Shown: positions 48,251-60,540 of the stretch, piece by piece | How the letters are laid out: each line of letters begins with the position of its first letter | Numbering within the stretch: the first letter of the stretch is position 1 | Assembly: GCA_963930645.1 (NCBI GenBank) | Contig: OZ005648.1 | Span: 195,645,304 to 195,709,303 of the forward strand | Direction of reading: 5' to 3' | DNA length: 64,000 bases | DNA from: Salticus scenicus | Lineage: Eukaryota; Arthropoda; Arachnida; Araneae; Salticidae | The notes under the pieces: generated by a model | The model's database searches: none | Seen by the model: the letters and a program-made list of their open reading frames with translations, nothing else | Told to the model about the DNA's origin: nothing | Made by a program: the position numbers and the translations under genes

Positions 48251-48800
48251 AAAACCACAAAATCCCCATTAATTGCTGTCTAGATGATAGAGAAAAAAAA
48301 AGTATACCACATTCATCTAGAACGAATAAATGGTCATTTTCTATATCCTTAAACAAGAAATATAGATTTCCGAGCTATGCGTATAAGGCACGCCAACAAA
48401 TTGAATAAACGAAATGATCGAGAATTTCTAGTCTATACATTTCTAGATAGTGAAACAGTATTATGAATAATATGAATTATTTGTATTGCGAGAATTTCTC
48501 ACTTGATTTTCTAGAATTCGATCACAAACCAAGTATATAGTTGCTAAAATTGGCCTCTTGTATTCCCATTTATTTGCAGAGATTTTTAAATAAGTTTGAC
48601 CCCGATAATATAGGCAAACGCTCTAGAATCCTGATAGGGTTTTTAGAACTCGCTTTTTCAAAGGGGACTAGAGTTTATAAGAATGACATGGAACTATTTT
48701 TACTAGAGCCACAATTTAGATTCTAGATGTCAGTTACAGATTTTTTTTTTCTCAGACATGTTATATGCTTAATTTTTTTTCTTTGCATATATCTTTAAAA
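47903..48800. other. AT-rich spacer
   Basis: A short CA run then poly(A) at 48213-48253. A 61-codon plus frame (48541-48726) has no recognisable domain. Confidence 0.45.
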
Positions 48801-48807
48801 AATATTC

Positions 48808-49110
48808 TTTTTTTTTTTTTCAATGACAAGTAGGACAACAGATATAAATAAAAAAATAAAAATACAAAATATAAACATGACATCAGTGAATCCATCAACT
48901 TTTATCTGGCTATGCAATAACGCTCCCATAAGGAAACGGGAGGCAGAGCTAGACAAGAAATAAGATGAGTCATGACCATTTCCTCCTGGTCATCTCACAG
49001 GGGACAAAAAGGTTCGGGAGCCAAGTTAATTCTATGTAGGTGTTTCCGGAGACAATCGTGGTCAAAAAGAAACCGTAGCATTGCGACAGATTAAAGAAAA
49101 AAAAGTACTG
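48808..49110 (-). pseudogene. Non-LTR retrotransposon 3' segment, C-terminal domain
   Basis: The minus strand reads AMLRFLFDHDCLRKHLHRI, then NLAPEPFVPCE, with later stops. The HDCL..HL.RI...P...C pattern is the cysteine-containing C-terminus that follows RNase H in Jockey/I-like non-LTR elements. A T-run on the plus strand (48809-48820) could be its poly(A) tail. The RNase H part lies beside it in the opposite direction. Confidence 0.7.
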
Positions 49111-49149
49111 AATCGAAGCCAAGATACTTTCCATCCGATTCGGTTTGAG

Positions 49150-49775
49150 TCAAAGTGTGTTAAAAGAGAGGACAATGATAAAATTTAAAAATCAGTGACA
49201 TACGAAACTTTAAATACTCTCTACCCCGTTTTACAGTGGCTCACGGTCTCTACCGATGGCTCTAGAACAAGTACCAATGTCAACGTTGGGGCCAATGTTC
49301 ATTGCGGGCTGTTCTCGTTCTACTCTCATGTTGGTACTCTTGCGTCAGCTTTTGACGGTGAAATCTCGGCTACCCGTTTGGCTCTTTTACAGCTTCAGGA
49401 GCCGTTTGGAGAGATTCTCAAGAGTGGTGATTCTCTTAGATTTCAGAGCAGCTCTCCAAGTTATTGATTCTCCCTGCCCTTCTTGATCCAAAGATATTGA
49501 TGACTGTGTTAACCTTTTGAAACGGATGTCGGACCACAATAAAACAGTTGCATTGCAGTGGATCCTGGCCCATTGTGGAATAGAAGATAACGAGGCCGCT
49601 GACTTCCTGGCGAAGAAGGGGGCTACTTTTTTACAGATTAGTAGCCAGAATTCGGCCTACCATACGATCAAGACAATTGTCAAAAAGTCCCTCAGGGGTT
49701 CCTTCTTACAAGATGGGCCGAAAGAAACGACCACAAGCCGTAGTACAGCCATAGCCATTAAAAAAACACTCTAAA
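49150..49775 (+). pseudogene. Non-LTR retrotransposon RNase H segment, frameshifted
   Basis: One frame from 49195 gives LQWLTVSTDGS, VHCGLFSFYS and SAFDGEISATRLAL. A second gives VVILLDFRAALQVIDS (near 49425). A third, from 49517, gives VALQWILAHCGIEDNEAAD and FLAKKGA. These are the four RNase H acidic motifs in order: TDGS Asp, DGE Glu, the LLDF Asp (usually SDS), and NEAAD Asp. All four acidic residues survive but frameshifts and a stop separate them. From memory the closest relatives are Jockey/I-clade elements common in spider genomes. Confidence 0.85.
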
Positions 49776-49790
49776 GTAACTAAAAATATA

Positions 49791-50403
49791 TATTTCAAAT
49801 ACTTTATCTGTCTGTTTCATAATGCGGCGGATAAATAGTTAAACAAGGTACACATCAATACTTTATGTTTCACAATTTTGGAGCATGATGTAGAAGAAAC
49901 TTCCAAAAATCAAATCCTTGTTCGCGCCCATGTTCAAATTATTTGAAAGATTAATTACTTTTTTACCTTTGCTGTGTTCCTTTATAAGACCTCCTCATTA
50001 AATCCTTAAAAACTTTCTTCTACTATTATCAACTAGGAATTTTTTGTAACCTTTGTTACAGAAATTCATTTTTTTGCAAAAAGAATATAAAAATATTTCA
50101 AACTGTATGTTCATAATCTAAAAAAGAGCCTTCAAAAATCTTAAAAATTCCATCTGGGAAGTAACATGTAGATAAATTTTCGTAAGTTACTGCATTTTTA
50201 CTGGCAGAATGTTGTGAATGTCTGCCGTATATTGTCATGTGCCAGTTTGGAGTTCCAGTTCGGGTATTAATAATTGTTGCCCGGAATTTACTTTAACCAC
50301 TAGATCCTGGTCTGATTAGCCCCAGGTGTATCAATAATGACCGTGTAGTGACAGATTCGTGTAAAATTTGAAAAAAGAAATGAAACCTCTTTATCAAAGT
50401 TTT

Positions 50404-50458
<55 letters not shown>

Positions 50459-50737
50459 TTTTTCTGATTTTCAACTTCGACAAGAAGCATCTAAATTTAT
50501 TTCTGTATAGGTTTCTCGTTAAAATAAAAGCGACATATACAAAAAGTACAAATTAAATAAAATAGATTTAAAAAATCATTTTTCAGTAACATATCCTTAT
50601 AATATGAATTAACAAAGATTCCACTAGATTACATGGGAAAGATTGGATTTCTTTGATGTGCAGTCCTAATTTAAAAATGGTTAGCTCTTGAACGTTGAAT
50701 TTTTAAATATGTTATAACAGTTGTACAGTTGCACACC

Positions 50738-50770
<33 letters not shown>

Positions 50771-51804
50771 CCCTACATTTATTTCATATTAGAGATCTGC
50801 ATGATAATCGAGAAGGATTATGTATAGAGATAATTGTTGAAGTATATTATTTCGGGAATTTATAATATCTGTTGGTGAATCACCATCCTTGGTCACTGTA
50901 TTGGTAACTGATATAAAAGAGAAAATTTATTTGTCTGACTGTAGATGAAAGTGAATATAATGTTAAAAGTATTTTAATTATTGTAGATTATTTCTGCTTA
51001 TAAGAAACTGCTGCATAGGTTTAAACTTTCTTGTATTATTTAAAAGAATAATTAAATTTATTCATACAGTTTTTTCTAAGTATCAAAAAAGCGATAGGTG
51101 TTAATTAAAATTGATGCTCTACACATATATTTTTAAGGGACATACAGTAATCTATATAAATTAAATTCTTAACTACGGTTTTCTGTAAATATATTTTTTT
51201 TTTCATTAAATACGCATAATCTAGAAAATATTACTAATACATATGTGCTTTACTCAGAAAAAATAGAAATATAAAGCATTTGAGATGTTTAAGGTGTTTA
51301 TATGTCCAGATTAGGCAGCTAAATTGGACCTGATAATGTGTCATTTACACGTTGATTAAAAAAAAAAAAAAAATCCTGGAATGATTCAACTAGACATTCC
51401 AAAGATTTAGTGATAAACGCTTGTGTAAATAAATTTAAATAAAAAACTTTGTTAAATAAACAAAATGGAAAATCATAATAGCTTCTTTGAGTAGTTTTTT
51501 CCCAAGCTGTATGCTGCTTAATGGATTGTAATTAACATATATAACTTTATACATCCCCATAAAAGAAGTATAAATATTTTCAATATCAAATATTTATGAA
51601 ATATTTTATGTTTCAAATAACTCAGTAATGCCTAAGCAAACTTTAAATTGTTTGAGCACATATACCGCAATGTATAAAAATTCTATTTTGTAAACCGGCA
51701 AAAAATCGTAAGATCTCAGTGATGTAAATTTGTACGGTTCTTGTTATAATAAATTATAACATTCCTAGCAATTTCTATCTTAATCGAATGTCGAGTTTAG
51801 ATGC
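49791..51804. other. AT-rich spacer
   Basis: TA run at 50409-50452 and poly(T) at 50740-50768. No gene seen. Confidence 0.5.
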
Positions 51805-51806
51805 TA

Positions 51807-53513
51807 GGGTAGGTTGAGGTAATTGTAAACACTTTTGATCACTTATGAATATGATCATTCATACAAACCAAACAAATAACTTTTAGTTTAAAAAAATGAC
51901 AAAAAATTAATTTTTGAACATTTACCTAAGTTTTAAGCATTTTACTTTGCATTAAAGTTTTTATTTAAATTTATAAGGGCCTGTTTACAATTACCCCATA
52001 GTGTTTACATTTCCCCCATATAGTATGGGGTAATTGTAAACAGATATATTTCCATAATGTAATACATAATAACATGAAATATAATACTTTGAAAAAAAAA
52101 TTAATATTAATATACGTAATAACTATTTTTTTATTAGTACATCATGTCTTAAATAAATAATAATATAAATTTTGGATGATAATAAACCTAAAGCATTTTA
52201 TTTAACATTTGTTGAAGTACAACATTATTGTTTTACTAGATTTTAATTTTTCTTTTACACTCAGAAAAACAGGAAATGCATGCACAAGTTTCCTTTCATT
52301 ATACTTAATAGAGGGTGCTAACAAAATAGCTTTTATGGATGCTAAATTTATGAAAAACAAATGTCATTTTCTACAACGTAACTGTACATTCATCTTGTGC
52401 TATGGAATTTATAACACAGACATACTTGTATTTAATCTTATTTTTATCGTTGGCAATAAAGTCTTTTAATATATAACTTCCAGGAATTAAATGCTGCAAT
52501 TTGGGTTTTGCATATTGGACTTCCGTAGAATTTTCTTTTATTTCTTCAACACTATCAATCTTTTTTGTTGTATCATCATTAACTTTCTTTCTTTTTGATT
52601 TTCTATCATTTACATTCTTTTTCTTTCTTTTTAAATTTTCTTTTTTTTACATTCCTTTAGACATTCTAAGACACTGGTAGAAATCAGTACTTCTCCATAA
52701 TTCATTTGCTTAAGTCTGCACGTTGCTGTCTTCTCTTTTACTGCTACTGCATATTCATTGGTCTTGATACTGTTTGAAAAATTTTCAACAATGGTTTTTG
52801 GGAATAAAATACTTTTTGTGGAGAAGGATTGTCCTTTCTCATCATTCACGGCTTTGATTAAATCATCAGAGCTGTAGCTAATAGTTTTTTTCTTAATTTC
52901 TGTTATATATATATATATATATGAATTAGAAAAAATATAAAAGAATAGTAGACAGAAAAAGCCTACTTATAACATAGAATATATTAGGCCTAATTACTAA
53001 GGAAAATTATAAAATGGAATGAAATATAACATTCATATTAAAATTATAATACAATTTTGTATTAAAATAAAAACATAAGACGCATTCATACTAAGTTGTG
53101 TTACTGAGGAATTGATGTTTACAATACCCCAATGCAAGATTTTTCTGGGGTAATTGTAAACAAGCAATAAAATTTAGTCATGAATTTCAAAGACAAATCA
53201 TTATAATAAACTAAATTAAAATGTTTAAAACTATTTTTAAAGAAAATGAATTAATATTTCACCTTTTCGTATGATTTAGAGTATTTTTAATCAATCCTTG
53301 CAATTTTGTATTTCACTTTTTTCACAGACCAAAACAAACCTGCATAAACAAAATGGTGCTTCACAACAAAAGTGATTTATTAACAATGAAGATCTATTGG
53401 TCCTTGAAGGTATGAAAATGTGCTGGCAGCTGCATTCTGAAATTTGAACTAACAAAAAAAAATAAGGAGTGTGTTTACAATAACCCCATGTTTACAATTA
53501 CCCCAACCTACCC
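51807..53513. mobile_element. 1.7-kb pogo/Tigger-like element
   Basis: Inverted ends GGGTAGGTTGAGGTAATTGT and, on the complement of the right end, GGGTAGGTTGGGGTAATTGT, each flanked by TA (51805-51806, 53514-53515). The word GGGGTAATTGTAAAC recurs inside near 51985-52040 and 53115-53160 in both orientations, as subterminal repeats. The interior carries the end of a DDE transposase on the minus strand. Confidence 0.82.
52280..52870 (-). pseudogene. pogo-like transposase C-terminal remnant
   Basis: A minus frame (52631-52849) reads FPKTIVENFSNS and YGEVLISTSVLECLKE followed by a lysine-rich stretch. A second (about 52310-52530) reads LQHLIPGSYILKDFIAND and YKYVCVINSIAQDECTVTL, resembling the 'GDYVLVKF...YVG...TVKFLRR' tail domain of CENP-B/jerky-type DDE transposases. 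The 'EVLTS(T)P' step before a Lys-rich linker is usual for this class. The catalytic DDE domain is missing. Frameshifts and stops show decay. Confidence 0.65.
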
Positions 53514-55060
53514 TATAGCCCTTCAAATAATTTGTGTCTGTAGTCCATAATGATAAAGTCTTTTTGTGTTCAGGTAAAAGACATATAAGCGGTAGATTCT
53601 CAAAATCTATATGGTTAATGTGATGGTGAATTATAATATGAATCTAAATTTCATGTTTAATTGAATAAGGCATGTAGAAGGTATCTAGCTTTAAATAAAT
53701 TAACAATATAGACTATAATGATAAAGAATTCTTCTTTTTGTCACTCTAAGAAACTACAAGAGCAAGATTCATCAAAATCTATACAGTTCGTGCTACGGTT
53801 ACCGATAATATACGTAAAATCTTTCAGCTCAATCGATGAAATCATTCGGAAGTTACTTTTATTCACTCACATACATACACACAAATGTACATTCATTCAT
53901 ACATACATACACATACATACATACATACATACATCTTCATAAAAATTGTTTAAATGATCAAAGGGTGCCTCAAAACGTAGGAATTAACCAAAATCTTTAA
54001 ATCAAATTCCTTCTTGATTACAAGACTTTCCTTTTATAATGTATGTTCGGAAAGTAAAAAAATAAAATACAAGTTTATTTCCTTAATGTTTGAAAATACT
54101 TCTTATTTTATGAAAATGTATCGCATTTCTTTATTATTTTATTTTTAACAAAAGTAAAGAGATCTTACAATGAACACTTAAATGGGTTTTAAAAAGTTAT
54201 TTAAGCGAAAACATTTTTTCTTGTACAAACAGTATTTGAACTTTATCATTACTTATCATGTAATGATAGTAATTTATCGATTTTATCTCTTGCTTTATGT
54301 CTTTCTAGGGGATGTATTATTAAAGAAATAATAAATGAGATGTAACTTATAATGCTTTGCGAAAATTTTGTAAAGTATAGAAGAGATAGAGAATTGTTCC
54401 GGCCTTTCAGCTTGATTTATGGAAGTTTCGCTTGTTAAACGCAACGGATGCGGCACGTAAAATATGACGTCAACACAAATGTAATGTGTTTTTACTAATA
54501 CGTATACTGTTTTTGTTAAAAAGGATTTTAAGTTATTTTAAATTTGGAAGCATTTCTATTTTTTTTTTCTTTTTTTTTTTTTGTTAAGCAGTCAGAAGAC
54601 ATATAATGAGATATAGCTAAACAAAATGTTTTTTAAAATGCCAGAGAATAAATAAATTTACTATTTTAAGAAATTTGTGAAAATTTTGAGAATATTTCGC
54701 AAAATTGCTTTAAAAAAAAGTCATGAAAAGAAATTAAATTTTTTATTATATAAAAAAAAGGTTGTAAATTTGTTAGTTTATTTATATATATATATAAATA
54801 TGTGATAATTTAAAATTATTTTCAAAAACTATAAATATATAGATTTCTAATGATAATGATATTTAAATAAATAATTAAATATATGTATAAGTTTTAAAGA
54901 ATTCCTGGTCTATATATTGATAATGATATAAATATTTAATTTCTTAGGCAAAAATGTCTGTTTTCTAACAATATATAATCTTCTTACTTTAAAACTAATA
55001 TAAGTTGGCCGTATTCTTTAATATATGTATATATATTTTACGTAGTCTATGTACAGTTAT
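53514..55060. other. AT-rich spacer with (CATA)n
   Basis: CATA repeats at about 53862-53935; otherwise low complexity. No gene seen. Confidence 0.5.
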
Positions 55061-56440
55061 GGCATTGTGTTCTGCGAGAGGTATTTCTACAAATCATATT
55101 TTAGAAACTTTACTTTACACAAATAATAAAATTTAAATATGTTTTTCATAAGCATAAAAAATGCTTTGAATTGTTGATACTACATTTAGCACTAAGGTTT
55201 ATATGGTCTCAAAAATATTTATATGCATTAAGGGCTACACAAGGAAATAGCGGGGAATGCATTTTCATATTTATTAAGAATATTATCATTATCTAACAAT
55301 GTTCAAAAGTGAATATAATTTGAATTAGTCTCTCTATGTGTCTGTCCGCACTCTAGCTCCTGTAAATATTAAAAGAGTTTCTTGAAACAGGTATTTGTTA
55401 TTCAATTTCACCATCGAACGTTCCTATTAAAATGGAGTAAAAACTACAGCAGTTTGTGTACAGGGACATCCGAATATTTTCCAAAACATAGCGTTCTACC
55501 AGAGGTATTTCTATAAATCATATTCTAATACTTTTACTTTCCACAAATTTTAATAAATTTAAAATATGTTATTCAAGCTTACTGTCTGATTTTCCTTTTG
55601 AAATGGAGTAAATAGAACCCCTGATTTGTGTTCAGAGACACCCGAAAATATTCCAAAGTATTAAGTTCTACGAGAGGTATTTGTATGAACAGCATTTTAA
55701 TAACTTTATTTTTCATGAATCTTAATGAAATTGAAAAAATATTATTCAAATTCACAAGCGAATGCTTTCAATGGTATATAGTACAATTAGCATTATGATT
55801 TACCGTGCCGCATAAAAAATATTTATGTATATAAAGGGTAAGGAAATAGTTGCAATTGAATTTTCACTTTATTAAGCTTTTTAACCTTTTCTAATAATGT
55901 TTAAGAGTGAATATGATTTGAATTGCTCTATTTGTCTTCATGCTCTCCCTCAGCGTCCGTAAACATTTTCAGAATTTCTTCAAAATGATATGCAATATGT
56001 TTCTTAAAATCTCAATGAAATGTTGTTAAAATAACTAGTTTTTTATAGGGACACCCGAAAAATGACATAGCATTGCGTTTTATGAGAGCCATTTTTATAT
56101 ATCACATTTTAAGAAACAATCTGCTACCAAAATTTTAATGAAATCGATATATATTGTTAGTGTGCTAAACTAATATTTTGTATTGTATATGATATGCTTA
56201 GAGTTCACTTTTACAGGACTACAGTAAAATATTCAGATACATTAAGAGCTATAGTTGGAAATTGCTGGAATTGTGTTTTCGTTTGTGTTAAGCTTTTTTA
56301 ACCCTCTCCGGCATTGTTTAAGAGTGATTAGGAATTAAGTTAGCCTATCTGTTAATCTTTCCGTTCTTCTGTCCATCCTTTGTTGGCTAATGTCTCCCGA
56401 GAAAATTCAATGTTAAACTTTGCAAGAAGTATGCGCAGTT
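55060..56440 (+). repeat. Family Z-type tandem repeats without ends
   Basis: Repeats of 'ttctgcgagaggtatttcta', 'gtgtacagggacatccgaa' and 'gttattcaatttcac' match the copy 3 internal array. No TCTGGTGTG start or GAGAAAGTA end was found, so this is an orphan array or a truncated copy. Confidence 0.7.
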
Positions 56441-58205
56441 AATATCTGTTAATAAGGGGAACCGTAGGGATATTTGCACTTGTTTAAATAATATTTTGAA
56501 TTAATTTGAAACAATTAAATTTTTATAGAGATTGTTATTATTGCTTTTTAATATATTTTTATTTAATTCGATTTGTTTAAAACTTCAGGAGCAAGGATTC
56601 AATCAATGTTATTTTATTAGCTGCTTCGACTTTATTAGCTGCTTCTTGTTTTGCTCGAATTCAATTTTAAAATTTAAAACTTCATTACAACCATTAGTAT
56701 ACTCAAATTCATTATTATATGTTCCAACTATAAAAGCATTTTATTTAGCAGATTTTGGTTTAAATTCAAAGTGTATATTAAAGTACATTTTTTGATTAAT
56801 ATTTAAAATCTTCATTTAAAAAAAAAGTTTCTTCGTTAATTTGTATAGTCAAATAACGTGTAAAATCGAAACTTATGCAGTTGGTACGCTTAATTCATAA
56901 TGAAATATAAAAGAATTTAAACCTTTGCTAAAAAAATGATAGATATTTACAAGCCATTTCTTCCAATACCGATATGAACACAAAATATTTTGAAATAACT
57001 AACAAGAAAATAATTTTTAATAATATTATGAGACATATATACTTAATTTTACATTTCAAAATTGTTAATTTTTGTAAAATATAAATACAAAATTAATAAT
57101 AAAAAAGAATCTCTTTTCGGCAAGCTTAAAGGCAAAGGTAGATTAGATTCTTTTACGTTAATATTACAAAAGTAAAGAAATATTACCAATGCATTAACAC
57201 GCATATTTAGCCAATGGCTTTGTTCTCACACATTGCATTATTTACGTTGCTGTTCTATTTTAAAGAAATTTAATTATCAAATACTAGTATTAATTCTACT
57301 TAAAATTTTAGGCTAGATTTATTGGTCATTAAATGTTTCAATATTTTAAAATCCAAGCTCATAATCATTCAACAAACGTAAGCCATAAACACATGGAATT
57401 TGGTGACAAACCTTGCGACTTAGCAATGAAATTTGTGATTTGAGGGCAAAATTTGATAGCTGACGACGAAATTAGTTATTTAATGACAAAATTTGTCGAG
57501 CTTGGCAATGAAAAATGAAAGCTTTGGCGTCATTATATTTTCTTCCCATGCAAAAACCTCATATCTCTTCACAGACCAATATAACAAGATAAAAAGTCAC
57601 AGGGTAAAAAGTTCCACAAGATAGAAAGTCAAAGGAAGCTGTAACGTATTACCGTATTACTCTCAATTTCAATCGTAAATTTAAATTCTTGCGTAAACCG
57701 GCGTTCTAAACTATTCACCACAAACAATATTTTTACCAAGACTAACGTATTATTTTAATTTTATATTTTTAAATGATTAATTAAAGCTGTTACCATGGTT
57801 TTTATATTCTCAATTATCATTTTTATTATCCTTTGCACGTGACGTAAGCATCAGATAATAAATTTAAGCATTTAAAGCTAATGAAAAAGTCGGCTTCATT
57901 ACAATTGACGAAAAATCACTTTTTAACTTGTAACTTTTAAGCAATTGAAGTAATCGAAAAAGTTTAAATACAAAAATTGTTCTTTAGGGTAAGACGGTAA
58001 TTCGCCTGATTTGAAGTATTTTCCTATTTTTAATATTAAAAAAATATGGGCAATGAAAATTTCCACCTCCCCCCCTCCGCCATTTCTTCACCCTTTGAGC
58101 TGGATAACCCATCTACGAACTTGACCGAGATTTTTACTGTCCTGACAACATATCTCCAGCTGGAATTAAAAAAGAAAAAAAAAGATTTTGATGAAATTTT
58201 GGCAA
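56441..58205. other. AT-rich spacer
   Basis: 57390-57510 has a weak repeat of 'gacaaaatttg' words. 'gggtaagacggtaattcgcc' at 57988 may be a transposon end but no partner was found. No gene supported. Confidence 0.4.
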
Positions 58206-58385
58206 TTTAGTTTAGTACGGAGGACTATTAGTTTTTTTTCTTTTTTTTTTTCAAATTATAACATCGCTTTCTAATTATTCAATTATATTTTCAATACATT
58301 TTCGATTTCGATAAACGTCCAACTACCGTAAAACTGGTATCGTAAAAATCCGTAGATTGAGATTAATAGTCCTCCGTCCTAAAAA
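58206..58385 (-). mobile_element. 180-bp MITE, family shared with 10.2 kb
   Basis: Ends TTTAGTTTAGTACGGAGGAC and TAGTCCTCCGTCCTAAAAAG are an imperfect inversion and match the two ends of 10221-10603 in swapped order, showing opposite orientation. The interiors differ, so the two are separate deletion derivatives. Confidence 0.72.
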
Positions 58386-60286
58386 GATAAAAAAACAAAA
58401 TTTTGTACATAGATTCCCTGTGTGCAATTCAACGGAACAAAACATTGAAAAAGGAAATTTTAACGGAGAAACTGACATCACAATAGCAACAGTGCATTGA
58501 GAAAAAATATATGTATATCCATGGTCTTTATGGTTTTTCAAGATTCACCCATTGATTCAAATACTAAATTAAACATACAAATTTCATTATTCCTTTTAAA
58601 GAGATTTATTAAAAAAAAAAAAAATTAGTATAGAGTACAATAGTTTTTATTATCGCAGTAAACACATCTTTATTAAACGAAGTTTATTCATCAATTAACA
58701 AAGCTTAAATAGCACAAAACAATTTCCAATTTTTAAACATTTTTTTTTTTTTCCTATGCAGAATTGTATTAAGTCAGAAGAAAATACAAAATTTTAAATT
58801 AATTCTGTGAAATTTAAGTACGCCACGAGAAATTAATAATATAAATAAATGAATAAACACGTAGTTATAAATTTTGAATTAATGGATTACAATGTCATTT
58901 TTCATTTTATTTTAAAGACTTTTGTACATTAAAACAAATAAATATCATAGTAATAAATATGAATACATTTGTTTTAAATATCACCTAAACCAACTATAAG
59001 AAGAAATAAATTTGGAAATACATACATAAATATCGAGCATTAGATATGCGGAGACCCACTATTTATATATAAATGCAATTTCAAATAAACAAAAATACAA
59101 TTATTTCCTAAAAGATTTCAGTTTTAATGAAAATAAAATAGCTGTTGTTTTTATAATTATGTGAACCAGTGTATTTCATAGCGATATTAAATTTTAGTTC
59201 AAAACGCAAGTGAAAAATTCAGCTATTTGCAAGGTAGCAATAGTAATTAATCTGTTTAATATACGTAAATTGATAGATTTTTACTTTTTATGTATTAAAT
59301 CATTGAGATGAAATTTATTAATTATTACGTCAATTTAATTAAAGTATAGATAATATACAAACTAGTAGTTAAACATAGACGTTGCTTTTGCAAAGCAAAA
59401 TACTTTAATATATAAGATATACAGTACAATGTATTTAAAATTTATTTTTTCAAAGTAAAATACTTTAACACGTGCTATCATTTAAAATATAGCGTCTTTC
59501 TACTACTCAAACCTGTTATATGATGTGAAAAGACATCTTTTTTTGTATTAGGACTGGTCATCAGACTAAATCTTACTGCTTTCAGTTCTTAATATTTTAA
59601 GTATATATTCAAATATACTAATATTTGATATACTTTTGATATTTCTGAATAAAAGCGTTTGAGAGAAATTCCATCTAATGTACTTTTAGAATTATATATT
59701 GTAGTATAAATAAAATATAAACTAAATTCCTATCTACATACCTATAAAATAAATTGAAAACAGAATTGAATAATCTAAGCTAGTATCAATGAATTAGCTA
59801 AATCAAATGACTTAAGAACATATTATACAAGCATTAGAATTCTTACTATTTACATTACATTGTATTATTTTATTAATGCCTTTTAATATTCACTAGCAAA
59901 GCTTGTTTCATTGGAAAGGGAGAAAACACTAATCCATGTAATTCTAATTTACCTGTACGGTATTAAATCAGACTATATGGTCTAGAGCTTTGCGACACAC
60001 AACTATGATATCAAATATCATCTTTAGCATCTATAAACGAACAATTATACAGAAACATGTTAATATTATGGTATACCAAATATTTTAAATATGTATAAAA
60101 GAGGCTTGTATTAAAATTTTGAAAGTTGCAAATTGAAAGTTGAAATTTTGAAAGCCATTGAAAAATGCGTGTAAATTATCCCAACGTACAAGAAAAGTGT
60201 CATGTCTTTTTTTTGCAAATTATCTGCCTCGGAAGCAGTTCTGACCGATTTATTGTAGGCTAGTCAATAATTTATAGTATACTTCA

Positions 60287-60317
<31 letters not shown>

Positions 60318-60540
60318 GCAGCATTTTTGAATTCCGTCACTTTCTTTTGTGAGGAGGTGAACTGCATACATATAGTGACTTAACAACTTCAAAAAAAAAA
60401 AAGTAATAATATTTTCTTCTAAATTAAAAAATTCGCAAAAGTGAACGAACACCAAAATCCAGCTATCTCTAAATAGACTAATTTAAGAACTTAACTCCTT
60501 ATTTTTTGTGAGTGTAAAGAGTATTTTTCAACTATATTTT
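58386..60540. other. AT-rich spacer with one dispersed repeat
   Basis: 59925-60070 matches 45930-46090. Poly(T) near 60288-60314. No gene seen. Confidence 0.5.

Noticed and set aside
57988..58010. 'gggtaagacggtaattcgcc' as a transposon terminus
   Set aside because: No inverted partner or target duplication found within several kb.
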